From: Lysinibacillus sp. G4S2
GTDB lineage: Bacteria; Bacillota; Bacilli; Bacillales_A; Planococcaceae
Direction of reading: 5' to 3'
Length of the DNA stretch: 64,000 nt
NCBI RefSeq assembly: GCF_030348505.1
Contig: NZ_JAUCFJ010000002.1
Coordinates: forward strand, 128,001 to 192,000
Within the stretch, counting starts at the first letter, position 1. Each line of letters begins with the position of its first letter. Below are positions 27,919-36,240 of the stretch, in pieces. The position numbers and the translations under genes are program-made. Below the pieces are notes generated by a model. The model worked only from the letters and a program-made list of their open reading frames with translations. It did no database searches and was not told the origin of the DNA.

Positions 27919-29022
27919 TCACTTTTTTCCTCGGCCTTTAATATTGTTATCCCAATGCTCCATCCATTCAGCTTCTTTCTCAGTCATGAGCTGCCAATCT
28001 ATATCAAAAGTTTTTAAATCTAATTCTTTATACCACTCAGGCATTGCGGCTTTATCGATATCTGAGCGAGTAGGGATTTGATAGTAATCGTTGGCTAGTT
28101 GAGTCACCATTCCTTTTTCAAATATGAATTCTGTGAAGAGCTTTGCATTTTCTAAGTTTTTTGCATTGTTTACAACAGCAACACCATCAACTAAAATCGG
28201 AGCACCACTCTTCGGATAAATGTAATCGAACGGATAATCAGTCGTATATTTCTTTAATAAAATATCTTGCAAATTCCATAAAGAAACGCTGCCTTCTTGT
28301 CGTGTCATCTTTAAATAAAGTGCATTTGGATCTTGCGTATATTCCTTCGTATTGGCATCTAATTTTAATAACCAATCGTAGCCCTTCTCAGGTGTATCTG
28401 CACCTTGACGTAAAATCATAGATGAGTAAATAGTACGCATCGTCCCAGATGCTAACACACCACGAATTAAAATTTTATCCTTCCACTTTGGATCTAATAG
28501 ATCATCCCAATCTTGTGGGCCCGTTTCTTTCGTTAATAATTCTTTGTTAATCATAATGACCTCTGGCAGTAACATTTCACCAAACCAACGACCATCTGCA
28601 TCTTTATAAGCTGCATCAATGGAGTCGTTAAAGCTAGGCTTCCAAGCGTGAAGTAAATCCTCATTGGCACCGACAGTTAGCGCAGATTGCGTACCGCCCC
28701 ACCAAAAATCAGCCTGAGGATTTGCTTTCTCACCACGTAGGCGTTCTAAAATTTGTTGTGCGCCCATCGTTAAAAATTCCACTTCAATGTCCGGGTACTT
28801 TTCATTAAACTGAGCGATTACCTTTTTCACCATTTCTTCATCGCGCCCTGTATAGATCACAAGCTTTCCAGATGGTGTAGCTGCAACATCGGTCTTTTCA
28901 GAATTAGACGTTTTGTCGTTATCCTTTGCATCTTTTGTAGCAGTCTTGTTAACACTACTACAAGCAGCTAAGACAATAACCATCAGCACAAGTAAAAAAC
29001 CGAAAATACGTGTTTTCTGCAT
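27919..29022 (-). CDS. ABC transporter substrate-binding lipoprotein (iron / hexose-phosphate / phosphonate class)
   Basis: A 367-residue lipoprotein. The signal ends in the lipobox LAAC (VLMVIVLAACSS), so it is anchored outside the membrane. The mature part follows the FbpA/AfuA fold: GKLVIYTGRDEEMVKKVIAQ, ADFWWGGTQSALTV, WDDLLDPKWKDKI, and DYYQIPTR near the C-terminus. The ATG at 29022 is preceded by GGGAGGGGGAAG; a frame extending 21 codons upstream has no RBS. It is the first gene of the operon and sets its specificity. Iron, sugar phosphate and aminophosphonate remain possible ligands. Confidence 0.88.
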   Translation of the reverse strand: MQKTRIFGFLLVLMVIVLAACSSVNKTATKDAKDNDKTSNSEKTDVAATPSGKLVIYTGRDEEMVKKVIAQFNEKYPDIEVEFLTMGAQQILERLRGEKANPQADFWWGGTQSALTVGANEDLLHAWKPSFNDSIDAAYKDADGRWFGEMLLPEVIMINKELLTKETGPQDWDDLLDPKWKDKILIRGVLASGTMRTIYSSMILRQGADTPEKGYDWLLKLDANTKEYTQDPNALYLKMTRQEGSVSLWNLQDILLKKYTTDYPFDYIYPKSGAPILVDGVAVVNNAKNLENAKLFTEFIFEKGMVTQLANDYYQIPTRSDIDKAAMPEWYKELDLKTFDIDWQLMTEKEAEWMEHWDNNIKGRGKK

Positions 29023-29085
29023 AATCTTCCCCCTCCCTAATAGTGAAAAACTTACATATAGCAGTATAATCCGGAGACACTGCAT

Positions 29086-29800
29086 TAATGTTAGAATAAT
29101 TAAAAAATTATAATTAGATTCATAATAACTAAGTAAATAATAGATAGCAAAGGTGTTTAACTAAAGCTGAAAACTCTTAACTCTTTAAAGTAGCGAGTAG
29201 TCTCGATTTTGGGGGGATTGAGAATAGATTATCAAAATATGTACGAAAGTGTGCAAATATTGACTTGTATCAGAAGGTTTTACCCTTAGTCAGCGATAAT
29301 CATTAAAGGATTTCCTTTAAAGGATGTCCTTTTTTGTTTTTTTTTGAAAATGGAATGATTTTATATAAAGTGTTGAAAAATGGTTCTTGATGCTTCGACA
29401 GTGCAAGTAATACAGAAGTGGTACCATCAAAAACTCTTTACACAAGATCTTAAAAGTGCTACTAGTTTTCAACAATACTCGTTGAAAATCATTCAAATCA
29501 AGTGCAAATTTTAAAACGCATTAATTTCAAATTCACTATTATCAAATTTTGCTAGAAAATTAACAAAAGTTGATTTTTATCCTTTTGTAAAGTGCGATAC
29601 AATCGGAGATTGCAAGAGATGAAAAGTAAAAAAAATACTTAAAAGAGGGAAAAAATGTTTAAAGGAGTTTGGTTAGAGGTATAGGTTAAGTGTAAAAAGT
29701 AAATAATTTTGTATTTGTGGTAATAGTAGTGATGCTTCTGAGTATTTCTTTTTAATCTATTGCTAAATCACATATTTATATATTGAAAGGAGATTACTAA
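29086..29800. other. 715-bp intergenic region between divergent lipoprotein and surface-protein genes
   Basis: No gene is seen. AAAGGA (29305-29310) to TCCTTT (29327-29332) encloses the palindrome TCCTTTAAAGGA and is followed by TTTTGTTTTTTTTT, a terminator-like structure of unclear owner. GATAATCATT at 29295 resembles half of a Fur box. A 9-codon frame at about 29655 (MFKGVWLEV) has a weak RBS. TACAAT at about 29593 could be the -10 of the surface-protein gene. Confidence 0.45.
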
Positions 29801-32719
29801 ATGAAAAAAGTATTTTTACTATTAGTTTCCATGCTTTTGGTGTTTTCTCAATTGTCATTGGGTAGTCTAACTGTTTATGCGACAAGCAATGGTGAGAATG
29901 ATATTGTAATGCCCGATGATGAATATGAGAAAGAACCATCGAACAAAGAAGATGAAACCATAACTTTAGATTATGAAGACGAAGTTAAATTGCCAAATGA
30001 TAATATTGTAGTCCCGGTTAATGAGGAGGGGGACTATAGGGAGGATGACTATTTAACAAAAATTGTAGGCAATGGTGTTGTCATTATAGGATATCAGGGC
30101 GATAAATCAGATATCGTAATTCCAAGTGAAATCAATGGTAAACCAGTTATAGAAATAGGGTACCTAGCATTTGCTAATAAGCAACTCAGAAGTGCAACGA
30201 TTCCTTCAAGCGTGACAACAGTAGGAGAGAGTGCATTTGCTTATAATCAATTAACAAGTGTAGAAATACCATTAAGTGTGACAACGATAGGAGATCGTGC
30301 ATTTTCTAATAATCGTTTAACAAGTGTAGAAATACCATCAAGTGTGACAACGATAAGAGAGAGTGCATTTTCTAATAATCAATTAACAAGTGTAGAAATA
30401 TCATCAAGCGTTACAATGATAGGAATCGGTGCATTTTCTGATAATCAATTAATCAGTGTAGAAATACCAACAAGCGTGACAACTATAGGAAGCAGTGCAT
30501 TTTCAAAAAACCAATTAACGAGTATAGAAATCCCCTCAAGTGTGAAAATGATAGAACCATATGCGTTTGCTTATAATAAATTAACAAGTATAAAAATCCC
30601 AACAAGCGTGACGACGATAGAAATCGGTGCATTTTTTGAAAATCAATTAACAAGTATAAAAATCCCCCCAAGCGTAACGACAATAGGAAACAGCGCATTT
30701 GCTTATAATAAATTAACAAGTATAGGACTATCCTCAGGCGTAACAACGTTAGGAGAGCGGGCATTCTTTAGTAATAAATTAACAAGTATTGAGATCCCTC
30801 CAAGCGTAACAACGATAGAAAACTATGCATTTGCTTATAATCAATTGACAAGTGTAGAAATCCCCGCAAGTGTGACCACAATAGAATCGGAAGCATTTAG
30901 TTATAATCAATTAGATTTTATAACTTTTCATGGAGCACATGAATTCCAATGGGCTACAACTCCTTTTAAATTCCAATTTAAGAATGGAAAATCTTTTTTA
31001 GGATGGTTTGAAGATGAAGATTATACGATAAATTGGAATAACACTGTATCCAAACCAATGACTGTTTACGCTAAGTGGAGTCCCTTTGCTGTCATGTTTG
31101 ATACCGATGGCGGAAATGAAGTTCCATCCCAAACAGTAGAATATGGTGAACTAGTGAAAGTACCATCCTCTCCAGTAAAAGCTGGATACACATTTGGAGG
31201 TTGGTATAAAGACAAAGGACTAATAGAAGAATGGAATCTCGATCAGGATGTAGTGAAAAAGGATATCACACTATACGCTAAATGGTTGAAACAAAGCTAC
31301 ATCGTTACTTTCGATGCCAATGGCGGAAACAAAGTACCATCCCAATCAGTAGGGGCTGGAGAGTTAGTAAAAGCCCCATCTACTCTAGTAAAAGAAGGGT
31401 ACACATTTGCAGGGTGGTATAAAGACAAAGGGCTAACTGAAGCATGGAATTTCGATCAAGATGTAGTGGAAAAAGATATCACGCTATACGCCAAATGGTC
31501 GAAAGCAAGCTATATCGTTACTTTTGATGCCAATGGAGGAAGTGAAGTTTCATCGCAAACTGTTGGATATAACGAGTTAGTGAAAGCCCCTTCTAATCCA
31601 ACGAAGGCAGGCTATACATTCAACGGCTGGCACAAAGATAAAGAATTGACAGTACTATGGGATTTTGCAAAAGATGTAGTGACAAAAAACGTGACATTGT
31701 ATGCGAAATGGACAAAGGATAATACGTCGGGCGGTAGCTCAGGTGGTTCAGGAGGATCTTATCTAAATATCGTCACTTTTGACTCCAATGGTGGCAGTAA
31801 AGTGCCGTCACAAACGGTTGGCTTCAACGACCTAGTGAAAGCACCATCCACTCCCGTGAAAGAAGGCTATCAATTTGTTGGCTGGTATAAGGATGCAGCG
31901 CTTAACAATGCATGGGACTTTGCGAAAGATAAAGTAACAGCAGACATAACGTTGTATGCGAAATGGACAAAGGATAATTATATTGTTACTTTTGATTCAA
32001 ACGGAGGCAGTAAAATCCCTTCACAAACAGTGGCATATAAAGCTTTAGTGAAAGCACCTGCTAATCCAAAGAAGGAAGGCTATTTGTTTATCGGCTGGTA
32101 TAAAAATAAAGAATTCACAAAAGCATGGGATTTTGCAAAAGATGTCGTCGCAGAAGACTTAACATTATATGCTCGATGGATGAAGGAGAGTAATGGTTGT
32201 GATATTACTTTCAAGGATATTGATCATAACTGGGCACAAGATATGATTAAAGAAGTTGCCAAGCGATGCATTATTATAGGTTATCCAGATGGCACTTTCC
32301 GACCAAATGATATGACGCAACGTCAACACGTAGTACTTATGATTGACCGTGCATTACAACCAATACCAATTCGAGAGTCTGTCTCCTTTTCGGATGTCCC
32401 TAAAAGCCATCCCTATTATGAACAAATCACACGACTACAACGAGCGGGAATTGTGGATGGTTCAAACGAGGCATTTCGTCCAAACGCTTATATCACACGT
32501 GCCCAAATGGCAAAAATGATGGTGCTTGCATTTGGCTTAACGCCAGCAGGCAATAGTACGTTTAAAGATGTCGATCCATCGCATTGGGCAAGTGGATATA
32601 TTGCCGCTCTAGCAGACAATAACATTGCACTAGGCGATGAAAACGGTAATTTCAGACCGAATGAAAATTTGACGCGTGCACAATTTACGGCATTTATGTA
32701 CCGAGCGCTTGGTTTATAA
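29801..32719 (+). CDS. large surface protein: BspA-type leucine-rich repeats, InlB B-repeats, three SLH domains
   Basis: A 972-residue secreted protein. The signal peptide covers about residues 1-28, followed by an acidic stretch. Residues ~105-370 are about eleven 23-residue BspA-type leucine-rich repeats (pattern LTSVEIPSSVTTIGESAFSY). Residues ~375-797 carry one degenerate and five full InlB B-repeats (VTFDANGG...GYTFAGWYKD...LYAKW), with a Gly/Ser linker GGSSGGSGGS after the third full one. Residues ~800-972 are three SLH domains that bind pyruvylated secondary wall polymer. It is thus displayed on the cell wall, probably for adhesion. AAAGGAG precedes the ATG. Confidence 0.93.
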   Translation: MKKVFLLLVSMLLVFSQLSLGSLTVYATSNGENDIVMPDDEYEKEPSNKEDETITLDYEDEVKLPNDNIVVPVNEEGDYREDDYLTKIVGNGVVIIGYQGDKSDIVIPSEINGKPVIEIGYLAFANKQLRSATIPSSVTTVGESAFAYNQLTSVEIPLSVTTIGDRAFSNNRLTSVEIPSSVTTIRESAFSNNQLTSVEISSSVTMIGIGAFSDNQLISVEIPTSVTTIGSSAFSKNQLTSIEIPSSVKMIEPYAFAYNKLTSIKIPTSVTTIEIGAFFENQLTSIKIPPSVTTIGNSAFAYNKLTSIGLSSGVTTLGERAFFSNKLTSIEIPPSVTTIENYAFAYNQLTSVEIPASVTTIESEAFSYNQLDFITFHGAHEFQWATTPFKFQFKNGKSFLGWFEDEDYTINWNNTVSKPMTVYAKWSPFAVMFDTDGGNEVPSQTVEYGELVKVPSSPVKAGYTFGGWYKDKGLIEEWNLDQDVVKKDITLYAKWLKQSYIVTFDANGGNKVPSQSVGAGELVKAPSTLVKEGYTFAGWYKDKGLTEAWNFDQDVVEKDITLYAKWSKASYIVTFDANGGSEVSSQTVGYNELVKAPSNPTKAGYTFNGWHKDKELTVLWDFAKDVVTKNVTLYAKWTKDNTSGGSSGGSGGSYLNIVTFDSNGGSKVPSQTVGFNDLVKAPSTPVKEGYQFVGWYKDAALNNAWDFAKDKVTADITLYAKWTKDNYIVTFDSNGGSKIPSQTVAYKALVKAPANPKKEGYLFIGWYKNKEFTKAWDFAKDVVAEDLTLYARWMKESNGCDITFKDIDHNWAQDMIKEVAKRCIIIGYPDGTFRPNDMTQRQHVVLMIDRALQPIPIRESVSFSDVPKSHPYYEQITRLQRAGIVDGSNEAFRPNAYITRAQMAKMMVLAFGLTPAGNSTFKDVDPSHWASGYIAALADNNIALGDENGNFRPNENLTRAQFTAFMYRALGL

Positions 32720-32735
32720 AACTTAATACAGAAAT

Positions 32736-32772
32736 AAGGGAGATGTATCAAAAAATATGATACATCTCCCTT
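32736..32772. terminator. bidirectional terminator
   Basis: AAGGGAGATGTATCA pairs perfectly with TGATACATCTCCCTT. It lies between convergent genes; on the minus strand it is followed by a T-rich stretch. Confidence 0.85.
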
Positions 32773-32791
32773 CTAATTTAGATTAAAGTAT

Positions 32792-33709
32792 TTACTTACT
32801 AATAGGCTCTAAAGATTTTTCCTTTTGTTGCCGTTGCGAAAGTATTGTCGGTAGCATCATACCGACAATAACCAAAATGATACCCGCTATTTGTAAAGAA
32901 GTTAGTGGTTCATCTAGAACAATCACTGAAACGGTAACGGCAACGGGTAACTCTATAGCACTTAAAATGGAGGCAAGAGCCCCTCCCACTTTAGGAACAG
33001 CTATAGAGAATAAATAAATCGGCAAAATAATACCGAAAATCCCAAGGGTTAATCCAAATTTCCATAAGCCTTCGTTAAATAATTTTCCGTTCCAAATAAT
33101 TTCAGGATTTAGGAAAATACAAATCAAAATAAGAGCGACGAAGGAAACAATTAACACGCGTGATGTAGTTGTAATACCCTCCACATGTCGAGAGTTAAAT
33201 TGGATAAAGCAAGCAAAGGTAAAGGCAGCAGCAAAACCTAGTAGCCAGCCTTGAACAGCGATACCGCTTAAATCTACATTTAGTACACCAGCAGCTAAAA
33301 TGGTTCCAGCAAATAATACAATGAGAGAAATCACTTCAGCTCGACTTGGTAATCGCTTATGTAGTGCGCAATCTAATAGTAAGCCTATCCAGGTGAATTG
33401 GAACAGCATGACTACTGCAAGAGAGGCTGGTAGATACTTTAATGATTCACCGTATACAATCCCTGTAGTACCTGTAAATATTCCAGCGCAAACTAAAATA
33501 AACAGTCCCTTTTTAGAAAGCTTCGGCAACTGTCTTTGTGTCACTATAAAAATAGTTAGAACTATGATAAAGCCAATAATATATTGACTGGATACTGCTT
33601 CCCCTGATGTAAAGCCATGCTGCATAGCTACTTTGACAATTGTCGATAAAATTCCATAGCTACTTGAAGCGATGACTATTAATAGAGCGTAAAATAAATT
33701 TTTATTCAT
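32792..33709 (-). CDS. EamA-family (DMT) transporter
   Basis: A 305-residue protein with about ten transmembrane helices and the two EamA repeats of the drug/metabolite transporter superfamily. GVLASI-like LASILSAIELPVAVTVSVIV with LDEPLTSLQIAGIILVIVGM in the second repeat is typical. It probably exports or imports a small metabolite; the substrate cannot be deduced. ATG 33709 is preferred to a GTG five codons upstream because AGGAAGTG overlaps that GTG. It follows the acetyltransferase gene closely and is probably cotranscribed. Confidence 0.85.
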   Translation of the reverse strand: MNKNLFYALLIVIASSSYGILSTIVKVAMQHGFTSGEAVSSQYIIGFIIVLTIFIVTQRQLPKLSKKGLFILVCAGIFTGTTGIVYGESLKYLPASLAVVMLFQFTWIGLLLDCALHKRLPSRAEVISLIVLFAGTILAAGVLNVDLSGIAVQGWLLGFAAAFTFACFIQFNSRHVEGITTTSRVLIVSFVALILICIFLNPEIIWNGKLFNEGLWKFGLTLGIFGIILPIYLFSIAVPKVGGALASILSAIELPVAVTVSVIVLDEPLTSLQIAGIILVIVGMMLPTILSQRQQKEKSLEPISK

Positions 33710-33727
33710 GTTTTTGTGTTTCACTTC

Positions 33728-34291
33728 CTAAAACTGTTTCACCATATGATGAAATGGTTCATCGATTATAGACCAAGGCTCTGTAATGACAAAGTCCATG
33801 CGTTCATACAGGCGACGAGCGTCCCCTTTTTGCGTTTCAACATTTAGTGATAATTTTGTATAGCTTCGTTTTTGTGTTTCTTCGATTGCGAATTGTAGTA
33901 ATAATGTTCCAATTCCTTTACCTCGAGCTTCTGGTGCTACACAAATGGTATCGATATAATATTCATCTTCATGAGCCTCTTTATCGATGATAATGGATGG
34001 TGCATTTTTTTCTTCAAGCCATTTTACGAGATTTGCATCCATGTGAATGGCGTCAACACCATTATAGTAAACAAGAATTCCTACTACTTGCTCATCTTTA
34101 ACAGCAACAAAAGTATTTAAATAGGAATGTCGATTGTCCTCACGCTTGAATAGTACAGTAAGTTCCTGTTCCACTGCTTTAGCTGTTTGTTCTCCTGTTA
34201 AACGGTTGGCAATATCACCAATCGCATCAATAATTAATGGTACAACGGCATGGGCATCCTGTAGTTGCGCTTGTCGAATTGTAATACTCAT
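33728..34291 (-). CDS. GNAT-family N-acetyltransferase
   Basis: A 187-residue acetyltransferase. The acetyl-CoA binding motif A is IDTICVAPEARGKGIGTLLL, then KLSLNVETQKGDARRLYERM. It transfers an acetyl group to an unknown amine. ATG 34291 is chosen with GGAAGGTAGGG 9 nt upstream; a TTG two codons earlier is also possible. It is the first gene of a two-gene unit with the EamA transporter (18 bp gap). Confidence 0.85.
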   Translation of the reverse strand: MSITIRQAQLQDAHAVVPLIIDAIGDIANRLTGEQTAKAVEQELTVLFKREDNRHSYLNTFVAVKDEQVVGILVYYNGVDAIHMDANLVKWLEEKNAPSIIIDKEAHEDEYYIDTICVAPEARGKGIGTLLLQFAIEETQKRSYTKLSLNVETQKGDARRLYERMDFVITEPWSIIDEPFHHMVKQF

Positions 34292-34383
34292 TGTCAAAAT
34301 CCCTACCTTCCTATAGGCAAGTATAACAAAGATAGAGGATGTCTCAAGTTTTTGAATAAATGGTGATATTCTGAAAGAAGGTA

Positions 34384-34604
34384 AGGCCTCCGGCGGATGT
34401 CACGGAATCGGAAAGGAGTTCAATATAGGATGTTAGCTTAATGACATCGCATCCATGCGATAACGGCTAACTGACCTGCATCACGTAGGCCTAAGCACAA
34501 GGCCGATTCCGGTCGCATTGTTTATCTGTGCGAAAGCGAAGCGACAGCAACATTGTTTATCTGTGCGACAGCAACAATTATGTCAAGGCATAATTGATTA
34601 TTTT
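34384..34604 (+). repeat. second palindromic repeat family with 37-bp-type units inside
   Basis: It begins GGCCTCCGGCGGATGTCACG, GAATCGG and later has CCGATTCC, an internal inverted pair. Then come one full and one partial unit of the GCGAAAGCGAAGCG repeat, and the end hairpin CAATTATGTC-AA-GGCATAATTG (34575-34596). The same first and last blocks occur fused at 7521-7553. This shows that the GC-rich unit resides in two different palindromic element families. Confidence 0.75.
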
Positions 34605-34679
34605 TCCGAAAGTTTAAAACTTTATTCGACAACAAATTTCGTGTTAATCTATAATGACTAGAGTTTCAGGAGGACAACG

Positions 34680-35627
34680 ATGACAAAGGAAGATAAGGAT
34701 TTTATTTTAGTTTATGGAGACGCTTTTATTGATTATATTGCTGATGATGTAACAAATACATCCTTTACAAAATATATGGGTGGTGCAACGGTGAATGTTG
34801 CTGCAGGTATTAGCCGTATCGGTGCTCCATCTGCATTAATTACGATTACAGGAGATGACGAAGGCTCTCAATTTGTTCGAGATGGCCTTGCACAAGAAGG
34901 GGTAAACCTGGATTATGCCGTATTTGATCCTACAAAGCGTGTTAGCGGTGTTTATGTACATTTAACAGAAGCATGTGAGCGAATTTTTAAGGATTATGTC
35001 GATGAGACGCCTGATTTACAAGTTGAAGCGTCACAATTAAATGACGCAGCTTTTAAACATGCATCTGCTTTAACAGTGTGCTCGGGTACAATGTTCCATC
35101 CTACAGCCCTTGAAACAACACGTGCTGCTGTAGAGATGGCAAAGGAAAAAGGGACTATTATTGCAATGGATGCGAATATTCGTCCTCTACGTTGGAGCAG
35201 TGAACAGGTTTGCCGTGAGACCATTACTTCATTTTTTGAGCATGTAGATATTTTAAAGGTTACTGACGAAGAATTGTATTTCCTTACAGAGACGACTACG
35301 TTAGAAGAGGGAATTGAGCAATTAAATAGTTATTTAGTACCGATTATTTTAGTAACAGTAGGGGAAAATGGCACATATGCGGTATTAAATGGTGAAGTTA
35401 TTCATGTACCGACAGAAAAGGTTGTGCCAGTAGATACTACAGGTGCTGGAGATGCATTTATGGCTGGTGTATTACGCGATGTTCATTACAATGGCTTACC
35501 TACAACGGAGGAGGAACTTGTCCGTTGTGCAAGCTTTGGTAATAAGCTAGGTGCTTTGGCAGCAACTAAGGCAGGAGCATTAACAGCTCTTCCATATTAT
35601 GATGATATTAAGCATTTGCTAAAATAG
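34680..35627 (+). CDS. PfkB-family carbohydrate kinase (fructokinase-like)
   Basis: A 315-residue ribokinase-fold sugar kinase. YMGGATVNVAAGISRIG is the N-terminal PfkB signature and VDTTGAGDAFMAGVL (about 250-264) holds the catalytic Asp and anion hole. MDANIRPLRW matches fructokinase-like members. It phosphorylates a sugar or nucleoside; fructose is plausible but not proven. AGGAGGACA precedes the ATG. A phosphatase-like gene follows 20 bp downstream as an operon. Confidence 0.88.
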   Translation: MTKEDKDFILVYGDAFIDYIADDVTNTSFTKYMGGATVNVAAGISRIGAPSALITITGDDEGSQFVRDGLAQEGVNLDYAVFDPTKRVSGVYVHLTEACERIFKDYVDETPDLQVEASQLNDAAFKHASALTVCSGTMFHPTALETTRAAVEMAKEKGTIIAMDANIRPLRWSSEQVCRETITSFFEHVDILKVTDEELYFLTETTTLEEGIEQLNSYLVPIILVTVGENGTYAVLNGEVIHVPTEKVVPVDTTGAGDAFMAGVLRDVHYNGLPTTEEELVRCASFGNKLGALAATKAGALTALPYYDDIKHLLK

Positions 35628-35647
35628 TCGTTTGGAGCGTGCATACA

Positions 35648-36079
35648 ATGGAGAAAAACTACGATGTATTAGTAAAGGACCGATTATTTTTTGGCGGTGC
35701 AAAAGATGCAGATTCTGCTTTTGAGCAAGAAGTAGTTGATGTCGTGATTGATGTTCGAGTAAACGGCTTAAGTGCTGAGGAGCAGGAGGCGGCTTCCTAT
35801 GTGTACAAGCATATGCCAATTGCTGATGAGGAAATAGAAGTCGCACCATCTATTCAAAAAGTTGCAAAAGAAATTGTTTCTACCTATGAGAATGGACAGA
35901 AAGTATACTTCCATTGTGGAAGTGGGGGAGGTCGCGCAGGTGTTGCAGCGACTGCCGTATTAATGGAGCTTGGCGTAGCTAATTCTCTAGAGGAAGCGGA
36001 AGAGGCTGTAAAGAACGCTCGTCCACAAGTAACAATCCGACCTAAAATGGAAGATGCTTTGCAGAAGCTATATAAATAA
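35648..36079 (+). CDS. cysteine-based (dual-specificity-like) phosphatase
   Basis: A 143-residue protein with the phosphatase signature HCGSGGGRAG (HCx5R, Cys nucleophile and Arg P-loop) at about residues 89-98. VVDVVIDVRVNG and MPIADEEIEV resemble short DSP/rhodanese-like domains. ATG 35648 has GGAG 10 nt upstream; a GTG nearer the RBS is too close. It is cotranscribed with the sugar kinase, so it may act on a sugar phosphate or related metabolite instead of a protein. Confidence 0.8.
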   Translation: MEKNYDVLVKDRLFFGGAKDADSAFEQEVVDVVIDVRVNGLSAEEQEAASYVYKHMPIADEEIEVAPSIQKVAKEIVSTYENGQKVYFHCGSGGGRAGVAATAVLMELGVANSLEEAEEAVKNARPQVTIRPKMEDALQKLYK

Positions 36080-36082
36080 ATG

Positions 36083-36130
36083 AGAAGATGTGCCAAAGGA
36101 TTTTTCCAATTTGGTACATCTTCTTTTTTA
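36083..36130 (+). terminator. terminator after the kinase-phosphatase operon
   Basis: GAAGATGT and CCAAA pair with TTTGG and ACATCTTC, then TTTTTTA. Confidence 0.88.
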
Positions 36131-36240
36131 TGACACTGCTAATCTATGACTCTTTCTTTTTCAATAGTTGGTTTATTTTTAAAAATATAATTCACTTTAA
36201 TTTTTTGTAAGTTAAAAATACAAATTTTGGAGTGATTCAA

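Noticed and set aside
29291-29310. Fur box before the ABC lipoprotein gene
   Set aside because: Only GATAATCATT matches; the second half is AAAGG rather than ATTATC, and it lies about 270 bp from the start codon.
30483-30764. 93-codon minus-strand frame inside the surface-protein gene
   Set aside because: It is a shadow of the leucine-rich-repeat DNA on the opposite strand.
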